A stretch of DNA of 64,000 nucleotides from Xanthobacteraceae bacterium (GTDB taxonomy: Bacteria; Pseudomonadota; Alphaproteobacteria; Rhizobiales; Xanthobacteraceae), in NCBI GenBank assembly GCA_022844485.1, contig JALHLQ010000004.1:115489-179488 (forward strand). Reading direction: 5' to 3'. How positions within the stretch are numbered: position 1 is the first letter of the stretch; every line of letters starts with the position of its first letter. The notes below the pieces were generated by a model. The model searched no databases and was not told the origin of the DNA. It saw nothing but the letters and a program-made list of their open reading frames with translations. Position numbers and translations under genes: made by a program. This document shows, in pieces, positions 9,570-17,194 of the stretch.

Positions 9570-9627
9570 GCAAATCACTTTGGATTTGGCGGCAGACGTT
9601 TAGCCTCGGGCGAAGATTGGACCTGCA

Positions 9628-10440
9628 TTGAGCGACCACAATCCATCGTCTGGATTTCGAGTCTGGGAAGGCATCTACGATGATTTTCCTGTGGAACTGC
9701 CAAAAAGGGCGTTTTCCGCGGATCGTTGGGTTGATTCACTGTCAGTCGAAACGCAAGAGGCCCTCGCGGCGCTAGACGCTGACCCGATTGAGGCAGCTTG
9801 CTCTACCGTAACCTTGACGCACCAATATCCGCTGCCAGTGCTCGTTGCGATCGCTGCATCGACCAACAATAAACCAGTTCGAATCTTGGATTTTGGCGGC
9901 GGGTTGGCTGCGAGTTACCCCGCCGTTGCAGGTGTGTTGCCGCATAGCGCAACCGTTGAGTTTCACGTTGTTGAAATTCCAGCGATCGTGACTCGTGGGC
10001 AGCAGCTATTTGCGGGGCGTAAGAATGTACATTTTCACAATGAGCTACCCACTGCTGGCCATTTTGACATCGTCCACGCTGCGGCTGCGCTACAATACGT
10101 CGCCGATTGGCAAGGGCTGCTTACCCGTTTCGCAGAACTGGCACCTGAATGGATGGCGTTCGGGCATTTGCTAGCTGGCCCCGTTCGCACTTTCATCACG
10201 CGTCAAAATGCATATGAAACACAAATTCCAGCCCGCTTTATTGCAATGGACGAGTTCCTGAAGGTGATTAGCGGACTGGGCTATCGACTAGTTTATCGCG
10301 CATTGATGATCCGTACAATTTTGGGCAAAGAGCAGCCTTTACCGACAGGGCATTTCCCCGAAGGGTATCGTCTTCGTTATGGGTGTAACCTAATATTTCG
10401 ACGCTGCGGCAAGTCGGAACTTGGGTCGCAATCTCCGTGA
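9628..10440 (+). CDS. putative methyltransferase, TIGR04325 (LIC12133-like) family
   Basis: Matches the family of putative methyltransferases found in polysaccharide loci. It begins with the family-typical WEGIYDDFP near the N-terminus, has a glycine-rich SAM site in RILDFGGGLAASYP, and continues with EFHVVEIPAIV and FDIVHAAAALQYV. The start is a TTG at 9628 with no strong ribosome-binding site, so it is uncertain. The stop overlaps the sulfotransferase start as GTGA. Composition is A/T-richer than the locus average, as in the neighbouring GT2 and sulfotransferase genes. Confidence 0.78.
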   Translation: MSDHNPSSGFRVWEGIYDDFPVELPKRAFSADRWVDSLSVETQEALAALDADPIEAACSTVTLTHQYPLPVLVAIAASTNNKPVRILDFGGGLAASYPAVAGVLPHSATVEFHVVEIPAIVTRGQQLFAGRKNVHFHNELPTAGHFDIVHAAAALQYVADWQGLLTRFAELAPEWMAFGHLLAGPVRTFITRQNAYETQIPARFIAMDEFLKVISGLGYRLVYRALMIRTILGKEQPLPTGHFPEGYRLRYGCNLIFRRCGKSELGSQSP

Positions 10441-11408
10441 CCGAGCAAGTGCGACCCGGTCGAGTTTTTCTCCATATTGGAGCGCCGAAGACAGCTTCGA
10501 CGACGCTGCAACGCAGCGTCTTTGCCCACCATCCGCAGGTGCATTACCTCGGAGAAGAAGGGGAAGGTTGGCCAAGCCGAGAGGATGCGGCAATCGTCGA
10601 GAAAATGATCTTTGCCGACGATCTGTTTTACCCAGCGGATGCTTGTGCAAGACTCTTCTCTGACCAGCTCGCGGTTGCGGCCAATCGTGCCTTCATATAT
10701 TCCAATGGGGACATAATGACGAGCCGGCATCCCACAGTCTGCGCCCAGCGCCTACATGCGTTGCTGCCGGATGCTGACGTCATCATTGTGTTGCGCAATC
10801 AATTTACTGCGTTGCCGAGTTACTGGGCTAATCACGGTGCGTTCCTAAAGCCAGCGCCGCCTCAATACTTTCGGCGTTTCGTCGAATTCGAAGACTGGTT
10901 GGCTTGGGGTATTGCGTTCCCACACAATACCCCGTTTGCAAATTTCTTGTATGCAGAAATTATTGAGCTATATGCGAGTCTATGGGGTCGCAACCGGATA
11001 CATTTGATGCTCTTCGAAGAATTTCTTTCCGATAAAGACGCGTTTGTGCGCCGGCTCGCAAGACTTATGGGCATCGATGAAGACAAGGCGGTAGCTCTCG
11101 CTCACGGCACTCACGAGCGGCGCCGCTATAGCGCCCGCGCATTAGCGTGGCATAGGTTGCGCACGCGCTACTTCTGGAGCTTGTCGTTGCCGCGGTACAT
11201 GCCGGGGCGGCAGGCCGTACAGCGGACTTGGGAGAGGTTTCTTTTGGCCGGGTCGCCCTTGAAAATTGAAATTCCGCCTGCGCTACGCGCCGCTGTCGGA
11301 GGCGTGTTTGCGCCAGGGAACGCCCAGCTCGTCAAAACGTGGGGGCTTAATCTTGCTCGCCACGGGTATCCTCTTCCAGATTTCACCCGAGCTCCCCCGA
11401 TAAAATGA
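10437..11408 (+). CDS. sulfotransferase-like protein (PAPS-dependent)
   Basis: The P-loop-like 5'-phosphosulfate signature is GAPKTASTTLQ near residues 15-25. The 3'-phosphate signature DVIIVLRNQFTALPSYWANH follows in the middle, with Arg and Ser in the expected places. These are the diagnostic PAPS-binding sites of sulfotransferases. The GTG start at 10437 overlaps the preceding stop, and the stop at 11408 overlaps the next start. PAPS could be supplied by CysD and CysNC at 42.6-45.4 kb in this locus. The likely acceptor is a hydroxyl on the surface glycan. Confidence 0.8.
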   Translation: MTEQVRPGRVFLHIGAPKTASTTLQRSVFAHHPQVHYLGEEGEGWPSREDAAIVEKMIFADDLFYPADACARLFSDQLAVAANRAFIYSNGDIMTSRHPTVCAQRLHALLPDADVIIVLRNQFTALPSYWANHGAFLKPAPPQYFRRFVEFEDWLAWGIAFPHNTPFANFLYAEIIELYASLWGRNRIHLMLFEEFLSDKDAFVRRLARLMGIDEDKAVALAHGTHERRRYSARALAWHRLRTRYFWSLSLPRYMPGRQAVQRTWERFLLAGSPLKIEIPPALRAAVGGVFAPGNAQLVKTWGLNLARHGYPLPDFTRAPPIK

Positions 11409-12562
11409 TGAACATAAAAACCACAACCAGTACTTCCGAGGCGACTGGTGGTATTCCCGATGAGCTGATGTTCGGTCCTTGGATCACCGAGCACGAAGAA
11501 AAGATTGTGCTCGACGCGCTGCGCAATGGCTGGTATGGGCGGAACGCTTACCGGTACGTCGAAGCCTTCGAGAGCGAATTCGCGCGCTGGCACAATCGCC
11601 GGTTCGCGCTCATGACCCCGAATTGTACACATGCGATCCATCTTTCGCTCGCAGGGCTGGGGGTGACGGCCGGCCACGAAGTCATCCTGCCTGAGTCCAC
11701 CTGGATCGCCACCGCTGCGCCGATAACTTATTGCGGCGCAACTCCGGTTTTCTGCGATATCGACGCGTCAAGTTGGTGCGCGACACCGGAAGCCGTCGAG
11801 CACTGCATCACGCCGCGCACGAAGGCCATCATCGTCGTTGACCTATATGGCAATATGGCCGATTGGACCGGTTTTGCTGCGTTGTCCGCGCGCACCGGAA
11901 TTCCCATTCTGGAAGATTCGGCCGAGGCACTCGGATCGACGTTCAACGGCACGAAAGCGGGAAAATTCGGCGCAGCTTCCGTCTTCAGTTTCCACCGCAC
12001 GAAGACGATCACCACGGGCGAGGGCGGCATCATGCTGACGGATGACGTCAAGCTGTATGATCGATGCAAACTCCTGCGCGATCACGGCAGGGCGCCGGGC
12101 AGCTACTTCAACACCGAAGTTGCTTTTAAATATATGCCGTCGAATCTTCAAGCCTCGCTGGCCTACGCGCAATTTCAACGCGTTGACGAACTGGTAGGCC
12201 GCAAGCGGGCGATGCTGGCGCGCTACCGCGAGCGGCTGGAGGGACTTCCAGTGATGCTGAACACGGAACCGCCGGACGGACAGAACGGCGCGTGGTGCAT
12301 TACGCTCGTCGCCGATGAGGCCTCTGGTGTCGATTACGGCGTGCTTAAAACGCACCTGGAGTCCCGAGGCCTCCCGTCGCGACATTTCTTCCATCCGCTG
12401 ACGGCCTTGCCTGCGTTCGCCGGGCATCCGAACGGAGGTCAAAATGCTAACCCCGTCGCTTATTCGGTTGGTCGGCGCGGCATCAATATGCCGTCCTCGT
12501 TTCGCGTCACCAACGAGCATATCGATCTTTATTGCGCAGCCCTTGCGGACCTGTTCCGGTAA
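11405..12562 (+). CDS. DegT/DnrJ/EryC1 aminotransferase, perosamine-synthase-like
   Basis: PLP sugar aminotransferase of 385 residues. The Schiff-base lysine lies in FSFHRTKTITTGEGGIM and the PLP-binding Asp in EDSAEALGSTF. The TKTITTGEGG segment is the form seen in GDP-perosamine synthases (PerA/RfbE), which aminate C4 of GDP-4-keto-6-deoxymannose. That substrate is made by Gmd, encoded at 35918. A role in GDP-perosamine synthesis is therefore plausible but inferred. The start ATG at 11405 overlaps the sulfotransferase stop. Confidence 0.87.
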   Translation: MMNIKTTTSTSEATGGIPDELMFGPWITEHEEKIVLDALRNGWYGRNAYRYVEAFESEFARWHNRRFALMTPNCTHAIHLSLAGLGVTAGHEVILPESTWIATAAPITYCGATPVFCDIDASSWCATPEAVEHCITPRTKAIIVVDLYGNMADWTGFAALSARTGIPILEDSAEALGSTFNGTKAGKFGAASVFSFHRTKTITTGEGGIMLTDDVKLYDRCKLLRDHGRAPGSYFNTEVAFKYMPSNLQASLAYAQFQRVDELVGRKRAMLARYRERLEGLPVMLNTEPPDGQNGAWCITLVADEASGVDYGVLKTHLESRGLPSRHFFHPLTALPAFAGHPNGGQNANPVAYSVGRRGINMPSSFRVTNEHIDLYCAALADLFR

Positions 12563-12573
12563 CTCGATCTGCC

Positions 12574-13017
12574 ATGGCGGCGTCTTCTGACCATGCACGG
12601 AAACTGGCGGCGCTTGACGACGTTCGGCTGCTGCCGTTCGACGTGCACCCGTCGGGAGCCGGCTCGTTGGCGGTCATCGAAGGCTCACGGACGGTTCCTT
12701 TTGCGATCGCTCGAACCTTTCACATCTGGGCGGTGCCTAAGGGTGAAACGCGCGGGCGTCATGCCCATCGCCTGTGTCAGCAAGTCTTCGTCTGCGTCGC
12801 TGGTGCCTGTCGCGTCGTCTGCCGTGACGGGCAGCATGAACGCGAGTTTGTTCTTGATGCGCCCGACCGCGCACTTTACGTGCCGCCGACGATTTGGGCT
12901 GAAGAGCACTATCTCTCGGCTGACGCCGTGTTGCTAGTGCTCGCTGACCGACGTTATGAGGCTGCCGATTACTTACACGACTGGAATGACTTCTTGAGTT
13001 TCCGGGGACTTCGATGA
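12574..13017 (+). CDS. WxcM/FdtA-like sugar 3,4-ketoisomerase (cupin)
   Basis: Small one-domain cupin of 147 residues. The conserved segment GETRGRHAHRLCQQVFVCV carries the metal/catalytic His residues, and ALYVPPTIWAEEHYLS follows, as in FdtA, QdtA and WxcM C-terminal domains. These isomerise dTDP-4-keto-6-deoxyglucose to the 3-keto sugar before 3-amination. I take the ATG at 12574, eleven bases after the aminotransferase stop; an upstream in-frame start at 12532 would overlap that gene. The stop overlaps the next ATG. It pairs functionally with RfbA, RfbB and the FdtB-like enzyme at 5657. Confidence 0.83.
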   Translation: MAASSDHARKLAALDDVRLLPFDVHPSGAGSLAVIEGSRTVPFAIARTFHIWAVPKGETRGRHAHRLCQQVFVCVAGACRVVCRDGQHEREFVLDAPDRALYVPPTIWAEEHYLSADAVLLVLADRRYEAADYLHDWNDFLSFRGLR

Positions 13018-13985
13018 CCATCGTCGTGACAGGCGCGCTGGGCCATATCGGCTCTCGCCTTATACGCATTCTTCCGCAACGCTTTCCCGGAAACGAGATT
13101 GTGCTGCTCGATGACCTTTCCACGCAGCGTTATGCGTCGCTTTTTGATTTGCCGCAAGAAGGCAGGTACCGGTTTATTGAAGGCGATATCACGAAGTTGA
13201 CGATGGATCGCGTCGTGGCCGACGCGCGCGTCGTAGTTCACCTTGCTGCGATTACCGATGCCACCACGAGCTTTGAGCGGAAGGTTGCCGTTGAATTGGT
13301 CAATTTCGGCGGCACGCGCGCCGTGGCCGAGGCGTGCGCGGCAGCCAGCGTGCCTCTGATCGCGCTGTCATCGACCAGCGTTTACGGCACGCAGAAATCC
13401 TTGGTCGATGAGAATTGCGAGCCGGAAGAGTTGGCGCCGCAAAGCCCGTATGCCGAGAGCAAACTACGTGAAGAGCATCTGATTCAAGAACTGGGTGAGG
13501 CCCGCGGCTTGCGCTTCTTCCTGGCGCGCTTTGGCACCATCTTCGGCGCCTCTCCGGGCATGAGGTTTCATACGGCAGTCAATAAATTCTGCTGGCAGGC
13601 AGCGAGCGGCCAGAAACTGACCGTATGGCGCACCGCCTATGAACAAAAACGACCATATCTCGACCTTGAAGATGCCGTGCGAGCGATCTCTTTCGTCATC
13701 GAACGACGGTTATTCGACAATCGCGTTTATAACGTTGTGTCGCTCAATGCGACCGTCCGCCAAATTGTAGAATCGATCCGGCGATATATCGCGGACCTGC
13801 AAGTAGAGTTTGTCGACACGCGAATCATGAATCAGCTCTCGTATGAAGTTTTGGACGCTCGCTTCCGTGCGGCCGGCTTCCAGGCTAGCGGCGATCTCGA
13901 CCGCGGCGTTCGCGATACCTTGGCGCTGCTGGCCGCGGCCAATGGACGTGCGTCCACTTCGGCTGCGGAAAAGGCCGCGGAGTAG
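13014..13985 (+). CDS. NAD(P)-dependent epimerase/dehydratase (extended SDR)
   Basis: Extended short-chain dehydrogenase. The Rossmann motif TGALGHIGS is at the N-terminus and VVHLAAITDATTSFE follows. The active-site Ser is in LSSTSVYG and the Tyr/Lys pair in SPYAESK. Such proteins are sugar-nucleotide epimerases, dehydratases or reductases, and the exact reaction cannot be read from sequence alone. The ATG overlaps the ketoisomerase stop (ATGA), and the KpsC/KpsS-like gene starts three bases after its stop. It could supply the missing reductase step for a dTDP-sugar or act on the ulosonic-acid precursor. Confidence 0.85.
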   Translation: MTIVVTGALGHIGSRLIRILPQRFPGNEIVLLDDLSTQRYASLFDLPQEGRYRFIEGDITKLTMDRVVADARVVVHLAAITDATTSFERKVAVELVNFGGTRAVAEACAAASVPLIALSSTSVYGTQKSLVDENCEPEELAPQSPYAESKLREEHLIQELGEARGLRFFLARFGTIFGASPGMRFHTAVNKFCWQAASGQKLTVWRTAYEQKRPYLDLEDAVRAISFVIERRLFDNRVYNVVSLNATVRQIVESIRRYIADLQVEFVDTRIMNQLSYEVLDARFRAAGFQASGDLDRGVRDTLALLAAANGRASTSAAEKAAE

Positions 13986-13988
13986 AAC

Positions 13989-15491
13989 GTGCGCGTCCTT
14001 TATTTGCCGCATGGCCGCCAGCAAAAGCGTTTCGCGCGCGTGCTGTCAGCCGGAGCCGAGCGTCGTGGCTGGCGCATCGGCGTGCTTGGTCCGGCCGCAA
14101 GCCGCAAGGGATATCCATTTGTTGCCGACGCCGCCGACTATTTGGCCTTGCCGGACTTTTTTGGGGACGCAAGGGCGGGGGTCGGCAATGACGCCGACAC
14201 GGCGGCACTGATCGCCGACGCCGAGCGGGCCATCGAAATTCCGGCGGCGCGCCTGATATTGGCAGGCGAGCGCGACATCGGGCGTGGCTTCGGACGGCCG
14301 TTCTATCATCTGCCAGAGCGGCGGGTGGCCGGCGCAGTGGTCGCTGACAATGGGCTGCCGTCTCGTATCGTCGCGGCGATGTTTGCGCGCATGGCGGATG
14401 TGCTTGCGTCTTTCGAGCCCGACATCGTGGTGACCGGGAACATCGCTGCGCCTCACCATCTCGCGCTGATGATGATCGCGCGGCTACGCAGCATCCCAGT
14501 ACTGATCGGCCGGCCTTCCAAAATTCATGACGACCGATCGTTTTGGACCGCGGATTTCACAATGCTCAACGATGCGGTCGCCGAAAACGTTGCCGCGCGC
14601 GCCGCTCGGTCGTCGTTGCCGGACCCGGCCGGGCTCGCCTATCTTGCCGAGTTCCGCAACAAGCCGCAGACGATTGCCTACATCGCGCGCACGTGGCGCG
14701 ACGGTGCAGCTGTAAGCTGGTTCAGCCGGCATCGTTATCTTGCCGAGCTCCTTTATCTCCAGCTCAAACACGCGCTACTGCGCCAGCGTGGCGCGCCGCC
14801 GAAGCCTTTTTGGCCGTCACTGCTGGAATATTATCGCACCGAATGGTTGGCGTTCCGCCAACGGCGGTATTTCGCTCGACCGGCGCCCGACGCATTGGCC
14901 GAGTTGCGTTACGTGTATTTGGCGATGCACAAAGAGCCGGAGCTCGCGATCAACTATCAGGCCTTTGCTTGGCACAATCAGTATGAAGCCGCCGCCAAAC
15001 TTGCGGCCTCGCTGCCGCATGGCGTTCGTCTCGTTGTGCGCGAGCACAAGTTCAATCGTGGCCGTCGGCCGTCGCGCTTTTACGCCGATCTTTCGGCTCT
15101 GCCCAACGTCATCGTGGCGGACCCGTTCGACGATCAATTCAAGTACATCACAAACGCCGACGTGATCGTCACTGACAACGGTTCGACCGGGTGGGAAGGT
15201 CTGTTGCTCGGCAAGACGGTCGTCACGCTCGATCGTACGTTCTACGATGCCGCGGGGCTTTCTTATCCGGTCAGGGATCCATCGCAACTCGGTGCGTTGC
15301 TGCTGAAACTGCTTCATGAGCGGCCGTCACCGCCATCCGATGCGGACGTGCGTCTTGCAAGCCTCATCGCCGCCGAATATGCGGCGACCGTTGCGGATGA
15401 CGGTGAACAGGCTCTGGCGGCCGACATTGCGAAGCTAGAAGCCGTCGCCGGAAAGGCCAAGACGCGCGAGCGGCAAGCTGCAGCCTCATGA
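13989..15491 (+). CDS. KpsC/KpsS-like capsule polysaccharide glycosyltransferase
   Basis: A 500-residue GT-B-like protein. The N-terminal half starts MRVLYLPHGRQQKRF and includes VVTGNIAAPHHLAL. The C-terminal half has the capsule-biosynthesis signature: REHKFNRGRR, ITNADVIVTDNGSTGWEGLLLGK and TVVTLDRTFYDAAGL. Related capsule proteins transfer beta-Kdo from CMP-Kdo. Here the next two genes encode a CMP-sugar synthetase and a pyruvate aldolase, so it may be the transferase that uses their CMP-ulosonic acid. The start is a GTG at 13989. Assignment to a precise GT family is uncertain. Confidence 0.65.
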   Translation: MRVLYLPHGRQQKRFARVLSAGAERRGWRIGVLGPAASRKGYPFVADAADYLALPDFFGDARAGVGNDADTAALIADAERAIEIPAARLILAGERDIGRGFGRPFYHLPERRVAGAVVADNGLPSRIVAAMFARMADVLASFEPDIVVTGNIAAPHHLALMMIARLRSIPVLIGRPSKIHDDRSFWTADFTMLNDAVAENVAARAARSSLPDPAGLAYLAEFRNKPQTIAYIARTWRDGAAVSWFSRHRYLAELLYLQLKHALLRQRGAPPKPFWPSLLEYYRTEWLAFRQRRYFARPAPDALAELRYVYLAMHKEPELAINYQAFAWHNQYEAAAKLAASLPHGVRLVVREHKFNRGRRPSRFYADLSALPNVIVADPFDDQFKYITNADVIVTDNGSTGWEGLLLGKTVVTLDRTFYDAAGLSYPVRDPSQLGALLLKLLHERPSPPSDADVRLASLIAAEYAATVADDGEQALAADIAKLEAVAGKAKTRERQAAAS

Positions 15492-16204
15492 CTACTGCAG
15501 TGCGCGCCCTTGGCGTCATCCCCGCGCGTGGCGGTTCGAAACGTCTGCCCCGCAAAAATATTCGCGATCTGAACGGTGCGCCGCTAATCGCCTATACGAT
15601 TGCGGCCGCCGCTGGGTCAAGCATGCTGACTGACTGGTTAGTCTCGACCGACGATGATGAGATCATGGCGGCCGCCCATCGCTACGGGGCTCCTGTGCCA
15701 TTCAAACGGCCGGCCGCACTTGGTGGCGACAATGTACGCAATTCGGACGTGATGGTTCACGCCATCGACTTTATGGAATTGAAGACTGGGGCGCCTTACG
15801 ACATCGTTGTGCTGCTGCAGCCGACCTGTCCGATCCGCGATCCGGCTCATATTGACGCGGCCGTCAACTCACTGTGGGCGTCGGATCATCCGACAGTTGC
15901 GAGCGTAAAAGGGCCGTTCAAGAAGCGCGATCCTAATCTTAAGCGCATTCATGAAGGGGTCCTTCAGGACTATTGCGGCCAGGTGCAGGCGGGGGATTGG
16001 CCGGCGTTTTACATCTACAATGCTTCCATTTACGCGGTGCGCCGCGACTGGTTCATGCGCGAACGCAGGTTCGTATCGGAGCGTCAAGTCCCTCTGGTGA
16101 TGGACGAGTATCATTCAATAGACGTCGACAATGAGGTCGACTTCATCATTGCCGAGACGCTGGTCCGCCACCTCGGAATCCCGACGCCGAAGCTGAAAGG
16201 ATAG
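15488..16204 (+). CDS. CMP-ulosonic acid synthetase (acylneuraminate cytidylyltransferase family)
   Basis: The activating-enzyme signature IPARGGSKRLPRKN is at residues 11-24, followed by LVSTDDDEI and VVLLQPTCPIRDPAHID. The C-terminal SIDVDNEVDFIIAE carries the acidic metal ligands. The family (NeuA, PseF, LegF, KdsB-like) joins CMP to a 2-keto sugar acid. The ATG overlaps the preceding stop (ATGA) and the aldolase starts five bases after its stop. No PEP-dependent NeuB/PseI/LegI synthase is in the window, so the source of the keto acid is probably the aldolase. Confidence 0.87.
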   Translation: MTTAVRALGVIPARGGSKRLPRKNIRDLNGAPLIAYTIAAAAGSSMLTDWLVSTDDDEIMAAAHRYGAPVPFKRPAALGGDNVRNSDVMVHAIDFMELKTGAPYDIVVLLQPTCPIRDPAHIDAAVNSLWASDHPTVASVKGPFKKRDPNLKRIHEGVLQDYCGQVQAGDWPAFYIYNASIYAVRRDWFMRERRFVSERQVPLVMDEYHSIDVDNEVDFIIAETLVRHLGIPTPKLKG

Positions 16205-16209
16205 ACAGG

Positions 16210-17145
16210 ATGAAAGCGATGCGCAGTGTTGAGGGCGTAGTGCCCGTTTTGGTCACCCCGTTCAAAGCCAACGGCGAGATCGATGAAGGGGCGCTTGAGC
16301 GGCTGGTCGAGTTCCTCATCGGGCGTGGCATCGGCGGGCTTTGGGTCCTTGGGACCAATAGCGAAGACATGAACCTAAGCTTCCGCAAGCGGTTGGCTGT
16401 GGCCAAGCGCGTCACTGCAACCGTCCGAGGCCGGGTGCCAGTATTAGTGGGTTGTAGCTTTTACGCCCTGGACGACAGCTTCGAATTTATAGAGGCGACC
16501 AAACAGCTTGACTTCGATGCCTATCATTTCATGCCGTATCATCCGCTTTACGGTCTTGACCGGCTCGAGTGGCACTATCGTGCAATCGCCGATCGCGCGC
16601 CAAAGCCAGTTTGGGGTTATAGCAGCGCCAATTGGTGCAGGCCGGTTCCACCGGAATTTTATGAGCGAATCAAAGATCATCCAAACGTCGCCGGGGTGAA
16701 ATTCAGCTCGAACAACACGGTTCATTGCACCAAGGCGATCTCGCTGCAGGAGCCGGGCTTCCAGGTTCTCACCGCGGTTGTTGCGTGCTTCCATTCCAAT
16801 CTTGCGCTTGGCGTTCGGGGCACGACGACGAGCCTTGCGTGCCCGCTGCCGGAGGCGATCATTGGCCAGTACAAGGCGTTTCGCGCTGGGCGCATTGAAG
16901 ATTCGCTGGAGATGCAGCGCCGATTCAACGCGTTCCAGGACGCTCTGCCGAAGGCCCTTAAAGTCGATAACTTCCTTCCGGGCGCAGCCGAAAAGTACAT
17001 TTTGTCGCTGCGTGGCATCTGCGAACCACACATGAGCAGTTATTACCGTTCGGCCAATGAGGCAGAGCAAGCCGAGATTCGCGCAGCGCTGGGCAAATAC
17101 CGAGTGTTACCTGAGACCGAGTCCGCGCAAATTGCTGCTGAGTGA
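16210..17145 (+). CDS. DapA/NanA-family pyruvate aldolase
   Basis: TIM-barrel class I aldolase of the dihydrodipicolinate synthase/N-acetylneuraminate lyase family. The Schiff-base lysine is K164 in VAGVKFSS and the catalytic Tyr is Y137 in VWGYSSAN. The pyruvate-carboxylate loop reads GTNSE at residues 48-52 where the family usually has G(T/S)TGE, so Ser replaces the second Gly. The Tyr segment also lacks the usual YNxP form. Placement directly behind a CMP-sugar synthetase suggests it condenses pyruvate with a sugar aldehyde to make an ulosonic acid; a degradative role is less likely here. Confidence 0.85.
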   Translation: MKAMRSVEGVVPVLVTPFKANGEIDEGALERLVEFLIGRGIGGLWVLGTNSEDMNLSFRKRLAVAKRVTATVRGRVPVLVGCSFYALDDSFEFIEATKQLDFDAYHFMPYHPLYGLDRLEWHYRAIADRAPKPVWGYSSANWCRPVPPEFYERIKDHPNVAGVKFSSNNTVHCTKAISLQEPGFQVLTAVVACFHSNLALGVRGTTTSLACPLPEAIIGQYKAFRAGRIEDSLEMQRRFNAFQDALPKALKVDNFLPGAAEKYILSLRGICEPHMSSYYRSANEAEQAEIRAALGKYRVLPETESAQIAAE

Positions 17146-17194
17146 ACTCGGTCTTGCCGAACACGGCTGGGCGAAGTCGCGTCAAGGTACAACC

